The notes under the pieces are model-generated. The model did not search any database and was not told the DNA's origin. It saw only the letters and a list, made by a program, of their open reading frames with translations. This document shows positions 54,936 to 63,105 of a DNA stretch of 64,000 nucleotides, one piece after another. The stretch's first letter is position 1, and each line of letters starts with the position of its first letter. The stretch covers positions 558,001 to 622,000 of the forward strand of contig NZ_JACZDF010000001.1 of assembly GCF_014852685.1 (NCBI RefSeq), given 5' to 3'. The position numbers and the translations under genes are program-made. Origin of the DNA: Flavimobilis rhizosphaerae (GTDB taxonomy: Bacteria > Actinomycetota > Actinomycetes > Actinomycetales > Cellulomonadaceae).

Positions 54936-56479
54936 GGCTGCGGCTCACGCTGTGGGCCGGAAGCCTGCGCACGAGCCCGTGGCAGATCGTCGGGCTCGCG
55001 CTGGGACTGCTCAACGCTGTGCTCGTCTCGCTCGTGCTCGTCGGGTCGATGGCGTACACGCGGACGATCGCCGAGGAGACGTGGGACGTCACGCTCATCG
55101 TCGGTGGTGCGCTCGTCGTCGTCGGCTGGTGGGTCGTGCCGCTGCTCGCGTTCGGTGTGGACTCGGCGCTCGACCCGCGCCGGTTCGCGCTGCTCGCTGT
55201 GCCGCGCAGGCCGCTGCTCGCGGGGCTCGCGGTCGCGGGCCTCCTCGGCATCCCGGGGCTCACGACGCTCGCGGTCGCGACGGCCGGGCTGCTCGTGTGG
55301 GTGCCTGACATCCTCCCGATCATCGTCGGGCTCGTGCTGCTCCCCGTCGTCATGCTCACGTGCATCGCCGGCTCACGGGCGTTCGCGCTGCTCATGGAGC
55401 CGTTGCTCGCGGCGCGGCGCTTCCGGGAGGTCGTGGGCGTGCTCGCGCTCGCCCCGATCGTCGTCGTCGCGCCCGCGCTCGGGCAGTCGCTGCGCGCGCT
55501 GCGGCGCGGCGCGGACGTCGCGCCCGCGCTCATCGAGATCGTCGGCTGGACGCCGCCCGGCGCGGTGTGGGCCGTGCAGGTCGACGTCGCCCAGGGCCGC
55601 TGGGGCCGGGCTGCGGCGCACCTCGCGATCGCGCTGGTCACGGCGGCGCTGCTCGTCAAGCTGTGGGACGCCGGGCTCGAGCGAGCGCTCACGACGCCGC
55701 CGCCGCGCCCCAACGTCGTCGCGCAGCACGGCCCGGGCTGGTTCGGTCGCCTGCCTGCAACGCCGACGGGGGCGGTGCTCGCGCGCAGCCTCACGTACTG
55801 GGCGCGCGACTCCCGGTACATGTCGAACCTCACGGTGCTGCCCGTGCTCGTCGTCACGCTGCACGTCCTGTCGCAGGGTGCGGTCCCGGTGACGACGATC
55901 ATCGCCCCGGCGATCGTCGCGTTCACGCTCGGCTGGGCGGTCGTCGCGGACGTCGCGATGGACTCCTCGGCGTTCTGGCTGCACGCGTCGGCGGGGGTGC
56001 GGGGGATCGCGGACCGCACGGGGCGGGCGCTCGCCGTGCTCGTCGTCGGCGTGCCGGCGGTCGTCCTCACGTTCGTCGCTGGTGCGTGGCGGGCGGACCG
56101 CTGGGACCTTGCGCCCGCGTCGCTCGGACTGTCGGCGGTGCTGCTGGGGGCGTCTCTCGGGATCTCGTCGCTCGTCTCGGCGTGGGTGCTGTTCGCGGTG
56201 CCAGCGCCGGGGGACGGGCCGTTCTCGACCCCGCACGGCTCGGCGACCGCGAACCTCTTCGTGCAGTCGCTCGCGTGGATCGTCGTCATGGTGCTCGCGA
56301 CGCCGTCGATCGTGCTGACGGTGTACGCGTGGCGCGGCTCGGCGGCGGCGGGGTGGGGCGGTCTCGCGCTCGGTCTGACGCTCGGCGTCGGGCTGCTCGT
56401 CGCGGGGCTGCGGGCCGGCGCGCGCATCTACGACGCGCGCGTCCCCGAGCTCGTCCACGCGTTGCGCTCGCGCGGCTGA
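54917..56479 (+). CDS. ABC transporter permease
   Basis: A 520-residue membrane subunit with about twelve hydrophobic segments (for example IVGLALGLLNAVLVSLVLVG, VIVGGALVVVG-like and IIVGLVLLPVVMLTCIAG regions). A tandem two-half organisation is apparent, with a cytosolic middle loop around residue 270. GTG 54917 (VVAHVVRLRLTLW) has GAGGGG five bases upstream and overlaps the ATPase gene by 19 bases; GTG 54932, with a GTGA overlap, is equally reasonable. It forms an exporter with the preceding ATPase. No other subunit is present. Confidence 0.85.
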   Translation: MVAHVVRLRLTLWAGSLRTSPWQIVGLALGLLNAVLVSLVLVGSMAYTRTIAEETWDVTLIVGGALVVVGWWVVPLLAFGVDSALDPRRFALLAVPRRPLLAGLAVAGLLGIPGLTTLAVATAGLLVWVPDILPIIVGLVLLPVVMLTCIAGSRAFALLMEPLLAARRFREVVGVLALAPIVVVAPALGQSLRALRRGADVAPALIEIVGWTPPGAVWAVQVDVAQGRWGRAAAHLAIALVTAALLVKLWDAGLERALTTPPPRPNVVAQHGPGWFGRLPATPTGAVLARSLTYWARDSRYMSNLTVLPVLVVTLHVLSQGAVPVTTIIAPAIVAFTLGWAVVADVAMDSSAFWLHASAGVRGIADRTGRALAVLVVGVPAVVLTFVAGAWRADRWDLAPASLGLSAVLLGASLGISSLVSAWVLFAVPAPGDGPFSTPHGSATANLFVQSLAWIVVMVLATPSIVLTVYAWRGSAAAGWGGLALGLTLGVGLLVAGLRAGARIYDARVPELVHALRSRG

Positions 56480-56539
56480 GGTCGCCGGCTCGGCGTCTCG
56501 TCCGCGCCGGTCGGTCCGCGACGTCGGGGCTGCTGGTGT

Positions 56540-57916
56540 TCAGGCTGTGGCGTTGGTGGGTGTGGTTGCGTCGGGCAGCGTCGTGCGCCCTGCGAGCCAC
56601 AGCGCGACGAGCCCGAGCAGCGTCGTGAGTCCGAACCCGAGGAGGTAGCCGCCGATGCCGAGGGCGTTGACGACGACGTGCACGGCCGCGCCCGTGAGCG
56701 CGATCGCGAGGGACATGCCGAGCGCGTCGGAGACCTGGAGCGCGGACGTCGCGGCGCCGTGCTCGGCGGGCGGGGCGACGTCGAGGACGAGCACCGAGAG
56801 CGTCGGGTAGACCATGCCGACGCCGAGCCCGGCGAGCGCCCACGCGACCCAGCCGACGGCGAGCGGCGTGCCGGGCAGCGCGATGGTCGCGGACGCGGCG
56901 ATGCCGACGATGCTCAGCGTCGTGCCGAGCCGCAGGTACGTGAGCGACGACGCGAGGTTGCGGCCACGCAGCTGGGACCCGAGGGCCCACGTGACGGCCG
57001 CGACGGTGAGGATCGTGCCGGAGCGTGTGGGGCTGAGGCCGCGCTCGGTCTGGAGGATGAGGGGCAGCATGACCTCGGTCGCGAAGTAGGACGCGGCGAT
57101 GACGCCACGTAGCCCGACGACGGCGGGCAGGCCGCGCCGGGCACGGAGCGTGCCCGGCGGCAGGAGGAAGTGCGCGGCGACGAGTGCCGCGAGCAGGCCT
57201 GCGGCACCGACGACGATGCCCGCGGTCCCGTCGCGCTCGGTTGCGAGGGTGACGACGGTGACGCCGACACCCGCGGCGGCGCCCCAGCCGATGCGCCGGA
57301 CGCCCGCGCGCGTCGTGGCGGCGTCGGGCAGCGTCTCGGGGCCGGGGACGTGCCATGTCGTCCGCAGGACGACGGCGGCCGCGGGTGCGGCGACGAGCGC
57401 GACCGCGCCGAACACCCACCGCCACCCGATCGTGTCGACGACGAGCCCCGCGACGACGGGTCCGACGAGCGAGGGCACGACCCACGCGGCGGCGAACCAC
57501 GCGAAGACCCGGGCGCGCTGCGCGGGCGCGAACGCACGCGCGACGACCATGTAGAGCGCGACGACGTACGCGCCCTGGCCGAGTCCCTGCAGCGCACGCC
57601 CAAGGAGCAGCAGGCTCATCGACGGCGTGAACGCGGCGATGACGAGGCCCGCGGCGAACGTCACGACGCCGAGCAGCATGGGCAGCGCCGGGCGTGCCCG
57701 GTCGGCCACGACGCCTGCTGCCACCATGCCGACGACGCTCGTCGCGATCGTCAGCGCGAACGCGGCCGAGTACAGCGCCATGCCGTCGAGCGCCCGCGCG
57801 ATCGTCGCCATGGCCGTCGCGACGGCGAGCGACTCGAACGCTCCGGCGGTGATGAGGGTGACCATCCCGACGACGAGCATGGTCTGGCGGGGCGCGGAGG
57901 ACGGCAGGTCGTGCAC
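56540..57916 (-). CDS. MFS transporter (DHA-like)
   Basis: A 458-residue permease with about fourteen hydrophobic segments. AGVVADRARPALPMLLGVV is the loop 2-3 signature and GRALQGLGQGAYVVALYMVV the next conserved helix. It resembles drug or metabolite exporters of the EmrB/TCR type; substrate unknown. GTG 57916 lies six bases after TAGGGT on the minus strand, a leaderless configuration, and is divergent from ychF with only 33 bases between the two start codons. It converges on the ABC permease gene without an obvious terminator. Confidence 0.85.
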   Translation of the reverse strand: MHDLPSSAPRQTMLVVGMVTLITAGAFESLAVATAMATIARALDGMALYSAAFALTIATSVVGMVAAGVVADRARPALPMLLGVVTFAAGLVIAAFTPSMSLLLLGRALQGLGQGAYVVALYMVVARAFAPAQRARVFAWFAAAWVVPSLVGPVVAGLVVDTIGWRWVFGAVALVAAPAAAVVLRTTWHVPGPETLPDAATTRAGVRRIGWGAAAGVGVTVVTLATERDGTAGIVVGAAGLLAALVAAHFLLPPGTLRARRGLPAVVGLRGVIAASYFATEVMLPLILQTERGLSPTRSGTILTVAAVTWALGSQLRGRNLASSLTYLRLGTTLSIVGIAASATIALPGTPLAVGWVAWALAGLGVGMVYPTLSVLVLDVAPPAEHGAATSALQVSDALGMSLAIALTGAAVHVVVNALGIGGYLLGFGLTTLLGLVALWLAGRTTLPDATTPTNATA

Positions 57917-57949
57917 CGGCCAACCCTAGCCCCCGTAGACTGTGTGCCC

Positions 57950-59035
57950 GTGGCCCTCACTATCGGAATCGCCGGTCTTCCCAACGTCGGCAAGTCGACC
58001 CTCTTCAACGCCCTCACCCGCGCGCAGGTGCTCGCCGCGAACTACCCGTTCGCGACGATCGAGCCCAACGTCGGTGTCGTGCCGCTCCCGGACGAGCGCC
58101 TCACGGTGCTCGCGGGGATCTTCGGCTCGGAGCGCATCCTGCCCGCTACCGTGTCGTTCGTCGACATCGCCGGCATCGTGCGCGGCGCGTCCGAGGGTGA
58201 GGGGCTCGGCAACAAGTTCCTCGCGAACATCCGTGAGGCCGACGCGATCTGCCAGGTGACCCGCGCGTTCGCGGACCCCGACGTCGTGCACGTCGACGGC
58301 AAGGTCTCGCCCAAGGACGACATCGAGACGATCAACACCGAGCTCATCCTCGCGGACCTCCAGACCCTCGAGAAGGCGGTCCCGCGCATGGAGAAGGAGG
58401 TGAAGATCAAGAAGGGTGACCCCGTGCTCCTCGCGGCGGCGCTCAAGGCGCAGGCCATCCTCGAGTCCGGTCGCACCCTCTTCTCCGCCGCCGCGTCCGA
58501 GAAGCTCGACCTCAGCGAGATCGCGTCGCTCCAGCTCATGACGGCCAAGCCGTTCATCTATGTCTTCAACACCGACGACGCGGGCCTCGCCGACGAGGCC
58601 ATGCAGGCCGAGCTCCGCGAGCTCGTCGCGCCCGCCGACGCGATCTTCCTTGACGCGAAGTTCGAGTCCGAGCTCGTCGAGCTCGACGAGGACGAGGCCG
58701 CCGAGATGCTTGCCGAGAACGGCCAGGACGAGTCCGGCCTCGACCAGCTCGCGAAGGTCGGCTTCCACACGCTCGGCCTGCAGACGTACCTCACGGCCGG
58801 CCCCAAGGAATCGCGCGCCTGGACGATCCGTCAGGGCTGGACCGCCCCGCAGGCCGCGGGCGTCATCCACACCGACTTCGAGCGCGGCTTCATCAAGGCC
58901 GAGGTCATCGGGTTCGACGACCTCGTCGAGGCCGGGTCCGTCGCTGCCGCGCGCTCCGCGGGCAAGGCACGCATCGAGGGCAAGGACTATGTCATGCAGG
59001 ACGGGGACGTGGTGGAGTTCCGGTTCAACGTGTGA
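57950..59035 (+). CDS. ychF: Ribosome-associated ATPase YchF (Obg family)
   Basis: A 361-residue universally conserved P-loop protein. GIAGLPNVGKSTLFNALT is the G1 motif, SFVDIAGIVRGASEGEGLGN is G3 with the switch; YVFNTDD stands where GTPases have NKxD, consistent with ATP rather than GTP preference. A coiled-coil insert lies near 130-200 and the TGS domain ends the protein (AWTIRQGWTAPQAAGVIHTD, VMQDGDVVEFRF). GTG 57950 stands eight bases after TAGACT (57936-57941). It acts on ribosomes and stress adaptation. Confidence 0.95.
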   Translation: MALTIGIAGLPNVGKSTLFNALTRAQVLAANYPFATIEPNVGVVPLPDERLTVLAGIFGSERILPATVSFVDIAGIVRGASEGEGLGNKFLANIREADAICQVTRAFADPDVVHVDGKVSPKDDIETINTELILADLQTLEKAVPRMEKEVKIKKGDPVLLAAALKAQAILESGRTLFSAAASEKLDLSEIASLQLMTAKPFIYVFNTDDAGLADEAMQAELRELVAPADAIFLDAKFESELVELDEDEAAEMLAENGQDESGLDQLAKVGFHTLGLQTYLTAGPKESRAWTIRQGWTAPQAAGVIHTDFERGFIKAEVIGFDDLVEAGSVAAARSAGKARIEGKDYVMQDGDVVEFRFNV

Positions 59036-59066
59036 CCCGCGTACCCCGAGCATCGATCTGATCGCG

Positions 59067-59099
59067 GCCCCGGCTGCCTCGTGATGAGGCGGTCGGGGC
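59067..59099 (+). terminator. Terminator after ychF
   Basis: GCCCCG-GCT-GCCTC folds on GAGGC-GGT-CGGGGC over a five-base loop, 31 bases after the stop. Confidence 0.6.
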
Positions 59100-59262
59100 G
59101 TCGTCGTGTCGGGGGAGTGCACCCTCCGGCAGTCTCGTCGCACGTGACGCTCTCTGGATCGTTCGCGATCGAGGTGAGGTCGTCCGGCAAGATAACGTTC
59201 TCCTGGACAGTTTGTCCGGTGGTGCGCACGTACCCACCGCTCGGCGCGATGAACGGAGCACG

Positions 59263-59655
59263 ATGGACATCCACCAAGCAGCGATCGACGCGTACGTCGA
59301 CGGGGACGCGAGCGCCTCGGAGCGATTCCGGGCCTACGGCGCGGCGCTGAGCTTCGCAGGAGGTGCCGACAACGCGGGACTGGTGGGTGCCGTCGAGAAC
59401 TACCTCGCCAGCGGATCTGCAGATGACCTTGCCGCGGCCGAAGCGGCGTTCGAGCTCCTGGGGCTCGCGCCTGTCGCCGCTCTCGTCAAGCACGCTCATG
59501 CTGAGTACGTGCGCATGCGACCTGATGGTCCGTCGCAGGAGCTCGACGACGCGGACGAGCAGCTCTGGGACGAGCTCGACGCGCAGTGGTTCACGCTCGG
59601 CGTCACGGAGCGGCTCGACAGTCTCTCCGGCACCATGCGCGACGGTCTCGCCTGA
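59263..59655 (+). CDS. Hypothetical 130-residue helical protein
   Basis: A small soluble acidic protein without clear signature. The order of features (an early FRAYGAALSFAGGADNAGLV, a middle AAEAAFELLGLAPVAALV and a Glu/Asp-rich end with LWDELDAQWF) recalls DMP19/DUF4375-like proteins, but too weakly to name it. ATG 59263 has GGAG four bases upstream. The gene lies alone between ychF and yjdM, and the preceding 160 bases contain an AT-rich GATAACGTT at 59191-59199 that may include its -10. Confidence 0.5.
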   Translation: MDIHQAAIDAYVDGDASASERFRAYGAALSFAGGADNAGLVGAVENYLASGSADDLAAAEAAFELLGLAPVAALVKHAHAEYVRMRPDGPSQELDDADEQLWDELDAQWFTLGVTERLDSLSGTMRDGLA

Positions 59656-59780
59656 CGGGTCGCCCCGGCGTGACGGACGCGTCGGCGCCACGCCTCAGTG
59701 GCGTGGCCTCCACGTGGCGTACGGTGCGGAGGGGCGCGGTGGCGTCGCCCCGTGCCGAACCCGTCAAGGAGCCCGATCCC

Positions 59781-60131
59781 GTGTCTGACGTCCTTCCCCC
59801 GTGCCCCGAGTGTTCCGAGGCCTACACGTACGAGCAGGGCGCGCTGCTCATCTGCCCGATGTGCGGCTACGAGTGGTCCGCCTCGGAGCCGTCGGATGCC
59901 CCGGACGCGGCCGTCCGCGACGCCGTCGGCAACGAGCTCGCCGACGGCGACACCGTGACGATCGTCAAGGACCTCAAGGTTTCCGGCGCCGGCGGCGGGT
60001 CGATCAAGGTCGGCACGAAGGTCAAGGGCATCCGCCTGCTCGCCGAGCCCGTCAACGGTCATGACATCGACGCGACCGTGCCTGGCTTCGGGCGCATGCA
60101 GCTGAAGTCGTCGGTCGTGAAGAAGGCCTGA
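59781..60131 (+). CDS. yjdM: YjdM/PhnA-family zinc-ribbon protein
   Basis: A 116-residue protein with the N-terminal zinc ribbon PPCPECSEAYTYEQGALLIC followed by PMCGYEW, and the C-terminal PhnA SH3-like domain DGDTVTIVKDLKVSGAGGGS, KVGTKVKGIRL. Despite the name PhnA, the family is not a phosphonoacetate hydrolase; its role is unknown. GTG 59781 has AAGGAG nine bases upstream. The gene stands alone. Confidence 0.9.
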   Translation: MSDVLPPCPECSEAYTYEQGALLICPMCGYEWSASEPSDAPDAAVRDAVGNELADGDTVTIVKDLKVSGAGGGSIKVGTKVKGIRLLAEPVNGHDIDATVPGFGRMQLKSSVVKKA

Positions 60132-60277
60132 GCGCCCGGCGGGCCTCTGCTGCAGCCGTGCCTGGCACGGACTCTCGCGCTACCTCAGGGCAGAGAGGGA
60201 GCGGGTGGAGATCCGTCTGCCGTGCCCGACGGGGAAACCACCGTTGACGGCGACCTCCACGTCGCAAGCGTGAGGGG

Positions 60278-60469
60278 ATGAGTTTCTTCCTCACCTGCCC
60301 CGTCGAGAGCGTCGAGCGCGCGACCGTCTTCGACACGGCCCTCGGCTGGACGCTCAACCCAGAGATGTCCGGCCCCGGCACGGCGTGCTTCGCGAGCGAG
60401 TCCGGGCAGCACTTCATGCTCGGCAGCCGTGAGGCGTACGCGAGCGTCGGCGCTGCCGCGGACGCGTGA
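60278..60469 (+). pseudogene. Truncated glyoxalase/VOC-family gene
   Basis: The 63-residue frame MSFFLTCPVESVERATVFDT, with ALGWTLNPEMSGPGTACFA after it, matches the N-terminal half of a VOC (glyoxalase/bleomycin-resistance) protein, which is normally about 130 residues. It stops 4 bases before the end of the convergent nitrobindin-like gene, leaving no room for the second half. It is probably a remnant, although a short expressed form cannot be excluded. Confidence 0.55.
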
Positions 60470-60473
60470 CCGC

Positions 60474-60944
60474 TCAGACCCTGCGCAGCTCCGAGGTGAG
60501 GTGCCCCGTCATCGGCACGCCGACGGCCGCCATCGCGAAGCGGGTCGTGAGGGTGTCGCCGTCGAGCGTGAGGTGCCGCTCGGTCGCGTCGACCTGCTTG
60601 GCGCTCGAGGAGTTCATGACGCGCGCCGCGAGCGCGCACGTGAAGCCGTCGTCCGTCACGGTGAGAGGCCCTTCGGCGAGCTCGGTCTGGCCCGTCGGCA
60701 GGGCGAGCACGAGCTCGACGGTCGCGCCGCCCACGACGCGCACGTAGCCGGTCTCGGTGTGCATGGGCGCGCCTGCGGGGGACCAGGTGCGCTGCACGTA
60801 GTGGAGGAACGGCTTGCCGACGTCCGTGAACGTCAGCTCCTCGGTGTAGGTGAACGGCGTGATCGTCGGGTACTCGCCGGCGCCGTCGCCGCGCCAGGTG
60901 CCGAGCAGTCCGGCGACGGGGGCGAGCCCGGGGTGCAGCGGCAT
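60474..60944 (-). CDS. FABP/nitrobindin-like beta-barrel protein
   Basis: A 156-residue protein of the DUF1794/FABP-like family. GTWRGDGAGEYPTI (residues about 15-28) is the family hallmark that closes the barrel, and the C-terminal TERHLTLDGDTL region with HLTSELRRV carries histidines that could include the heme ligand. Nitrobindins bind ferric heme and react with NO or peroxynitrite; heme binding here is inferred. The start begins MPLHPGLAP as in relatives. Its 3' end overlaps nothing but nearly touches the VOC remnant. Confidence 0.85.
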   Translation of the reverse strand: MPLHPGLAPVAGLLGTWRGDGAGEYPTITPFTYTEELTFTDVGKPFLHYVQRTWSPAGAPMHTETGYVRVVGGATVELVLALPTGQTELAEGPLTVTDDGFTCALAARVMNSSSAKQVDATERHLTLDGDTLTTRFAMAAVGVPMTGHLTSELRRV

Positions 60945-61064
60945 GGTGGTTCTTCCGGTGCGCGGTACGAGGCGCGTGTCGTGCGGGTTCCGGTGCTCTC
61001 AGGCCCGACGGTACCGGAGTCCGGCGCCCCCGCGGCGGCGCCCTTGGGTTCGACGACCATACTT

Positions 61065-61088
61065 CAGCCGCGGCTGTATAGTCATCGT
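61065..61088 (+). promoter_or_regulatory. cmtR promoter and operator
   Basis: A perfect 12-base palindrome CAGCCGCGGCTG (61065-61076) directly abuts the -10 TATAGT (61077-61082), six bases before the GTG start. A repressor bound there would block RNA polymerase. Confidence 0.65.
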
Positions 61089-61448
61089 GTGCTGACCATT
61101 GCCTCGCGTCTCGACGTCATGAACCGGCTCGGCCGGGCCATGGCGGACCCGACGCGCTCCCGGATCCTCCTCACGCTGCTCGACACCCCCGGCTACCCGG
61201 CCGAGCTCGCGCGCGAGCTCGGGCTCACTCGCTCGAACGTCTCCAACCACCTCACGTGCCTGCGCGACTGCGGCATCGTCGTCGTCGAGCCCGAGGGGCG
61301 CCGGACGCGCTACGAGATCGCCCACCCGCACCTCGCCGCGGCGCTCCTCGCGCTCGTCGACGTCACCCTCGCGGTCGACGAGGACGCGCCGTGCCTCGAC
61401 GTCGAGTGCGCCGTACCTGGATGCTGCGACGCCGGAGGCGACCGATGA
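61089..61448 (+). CDS. cmtR: CmtR-type ArsR/SmtB metal-sensing repressor
   Basis: A 119-residue winged-helix repressor. LGLTRSNVSNHLTCLRDC is the recognition helix bearing Cys57 and Cys61; with Cys102 in EDAPCLD these reproduce the Cd(II)/Pb(II) site of M. tuberculosis CmtR at identical numbering, which also confirms the GTG 61089 start. The C-terminus adds three more cysteines (Cys107, 112, 113: VECAVPGCC). The promoter has no leader. The stop overlaps the cation-transporter ATG (ATGA), so the two are coupled and metal-induced together. Confidence 0.93.
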   Translation: MLTIASRLDVMNRLGRAMADPTRSRILLTLLDTPGYPAELARELGLTRSNVSNHLTCLRDCGIVVVEPEGRRTRYEIAHPHLAAALLALVDVTLAVDEDAPCLDVECAVPGCCDAGGDR

Positions 61449-62122
61449 CCGTCCTCGCGCTCGACCCCGCGCGCATCGCGGTCCTGCGTCGACGGATCAG
61501 GATCGTCGTCGCGATCACCATCACGTGGAACGTCGTCGAGGCGTGCGTCGCCCTGCTCGCAGGGTCCGCCGCGTCGTCGGCCGCGCTCATCGGGTTCGGC
61601 CTCGACTCCATCGTCGAGGTGCTCTCGGCCGCGGCGGTCGCCTGGCAGTTCTCCGCGCCGGACCCGCAGAGCCGCGAGAAGGTGACGCTCCGCGTCATCG
61701 CGGTCTCGTTCTTCGCGCTCGCCGCGTACGTCACCGTCGACGCCCTCCTGTCGCTCACGGGCCTGCGCGATCCCGAGCGCTCACCGGTCGGCATCGCCGT
61801 CGCAGCGCTCAGCCTCGTCGTCATGCCGTTCCTCAGCTGGTTCGAGCGCCGGACGGGCCGCGAGCTCGGCTCGGCATCGGCGATCGCCGACTCCAAGCAG
61901 ACGCTCATCTGCACCTACCTCTCGGCGGCGCTGCTCGTCGGGCTCCTGCTCAACGCCCTGCTCGGCTGGGCGTGGGCCGACTCCGTCGCGGCCCTTGTCA
62001 TCGCGGTGCTCGCCGTCCGCGAGGGCCTCGAGGCGTGGAAGGGCGACCCGTGCTGCGCGACGCCCGTCTCCGTGCTTACGGGCGAGCGCGAGGCCCCGGC
62101 GTGCGACGACGACTGCCGCTGA
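61445..62122 (+). CDS. Cation-diffusion-facilitator-like transporter
   Basis: A 225-residue membrane protein with about six helices in the CDF arrangement. GFGLDSIVEVLSAAAVAW (second helix) and GWAWADSVAALVIAVLAV (fifth) carry the acidic residues where CDF transporters have HxxxD, while ADSKQT lies before the fifth helix. The C-terminal cytosolic domain of true CDFs is absent; instead there is a short Cys-rich tail (GDPCCATP, CDDDCR). With CmtR it forms a metal-export operon for Cd, Pb or Zn; the metal is inferred. Confidence 0.85.
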   Translation: MTVLALDPARIAVLRRRIRIVVAITITWNVVEACVALLAGSAASSAALIGFGLDSIVEVLSAAAVAWQFSAPDPQSREKVTLRVIAVSFFALAAYVTVDALLSLTGLRDPERSPVGIAVAALSLVVMPFLSWFERRTGRELGSASAIADSKQTLICTYLSAALLVGLLLNALLGWAWADSVAALVIAVLAVREGLEAWKGDPCCATPVSVLTGEREAPACDDDCR

Positions 62123-62366
62123 CGTTCTGCGACGGCAACGTCGCGATGGCTGACATTCTCAAGGCGGCCGTGCCGCTGACGTTCCCCAGTGTGCCCGGCT
62201 CGACGACCCGGCAGGCCTCTTCAACGCGCGCCTCGACGGGGAGACGGTCCGTGCGATCGACCTCGCCGAGGGCGACAAGGTCGACGACGACGCGCTCCGC
62301 CGGCTCGTGCGCGACGCGGCCCGCGTCAACCGCGGCGGCTGCGGGGCACGCCGGAGGGCCACGTGA
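62122..62366 (+). pseudogene. Frameshifted remnant of a DUF1801-family protein
   Basis: Two short frames join into the C-terminal half of a DUF1801 (YdhG-like) protein. The first (from 62122) reads TFCDGNVAMADILKAAVPLT, and the second (from about 62190) reads ARLDDPAGLFNARLDG then ETVRAIDLAEGDKVDDDALR. A normal protein runs through without a break, so one frameshift near 62185-62195 is needed. The N-terminal half is missing because the transporter gene ends at 62122. This accounts for most of the 355-base gap up to 62477. From 62367 to 62477 nothing is seen. Confidence 0.6.
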
Positions 62367-62477
62367 GGGGGTACGTCCGGGCTGCGCCCGTCGACGCTGC
62401 ACCGACGTGTGACGCAGGGAACCAGGGGGGTGCGTGCGTGAGCGCGAGCAGCGCGCCCGGGAAGATCCCGCCGAGGT

Positions 62478-62714
62478 TCAGGCTGCGGGGCGGCCGATCC
62501 GGACGCGCCAGACGTCGGGCCCCTGCTCGAGGTACTCCCAGGTGAACTGGCCGGGGAACTCGGCGTCGAACTGGTACCAGAGGGGCTTGGGGTCGTGGTC
62601 GTTGACGAGCTCGAAGGCGGTGCCGGCCTGCAGGTCGTGGTAGGTCTGCAGGATCAGCTCGTGGCGTCGCTGCGGCACGTCGTTGCGGACGTCGAGCTGC
62701 GTGTCGTTGCTCAT
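62478..62714 (-). CDS. DUF2249-domain protein
   Basis: A 78-residue protein covering one DUF2249 domain: LDVRNDVPQRRHELILQTY, GTAFELVNDHDPKPLWYQF and GPDVWRVRIGR. The invariant DHDPKPL is a possible metal or ligand site. DUF2249 proteins (TusA-like fold) often neighbour hemerythrin, Rrf2-type regulators or nitrogen-oxide genes. ATG 62714 has AGGAGAG upstream on its strand and overlaps the stop of the preceding gene by four bases (ATGA), so the two are coupled. Confidence 0.85.
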   Translation of the reverse strand: MSNDTQLDVRNDVPQRRHELILQTYHDLQAGTAFELVNDHDPKPLWYQFDAEFPGQFTWEYLEQGPDVWRVRIGRPAA

Positions 62715-62959
62715 GTTCTCTCCTGGGTTGGGCGTGCCGTGGCCGTGCTGGCGCACGGTTCCGTGGGCTGGCGGGCGAGGTGGTGCATCGTGCCGTTGAT
62801 GCGTTCGGCCTGGCGCGGGTGCTCGTCCCGGAGCGCGAGCCAGGCGCGGGCTGCGAGCCGGTTGGCGGCGTCGGGGCGACCTGCGCTGCCGAGGGCGCGC
62901 AGGGCTCGCAGGAGGACGTCGACCGTCGCGACGAGCGTGGTGTCGTCGGGCGATGCCAT
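62711..62959 (-). CDS. Small hypothetical protein coupled to DUF2249
   Basis: An 82-residue protein with a helical N-terminal half (DDTTLVATVDVLLRALRALG, AANRLAARAWLALRDEHPRQ) and a Thr/Ala-rich tail. No family or cysteine motif is recognised. The ATG has AAGGAG upstream and its stop overlaps the DUF2249 start, so it is the first gene of a two-gene unit. An AT-rich promoter with an inverted repeat lies just upstream. Confidence 0.6.
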   Translation of the reverse strand: MASPDDTTLVATVDVLLRALRALGSAGRPDAANRLAARAWLALRDEHPRQAERINGTMHHLARQPTEPCASTATARPTQERT

Positions 62960-62968
62960 GGCGTCTCC

Positions 62969-62998
62969 TTATTTTCTACAAGCGATTCCGTAGTAACT
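62969..62998 (-). promoter_or_regulatory. AT-rich promoter/operator of the DUF2249 unit
   Basis: This is among the most AT-rich stretches in the window. On the minus strand it reads TTACTACGGAATCGC then TTGTAGAAAATAA; CTAC (62976-62979) and GTAG (62990-62993) form an interrupted dyad of the kind bound by Rrf2 or Crp/Fnr-type regulators. The assignment of -35 and -10 is open. Confidence 0.4.
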
Positions 62999-63105
62999 CA
63001 GACCTTACACCGCGCGCACCCTGCCCGCCCCACGCTGGTCAGCCCGTGGCGCTGAGCGGCCCTGGTCCCCGGGCGCGCCCGCCAGCGCTCGCGGGCCACA
63101 TCGCG

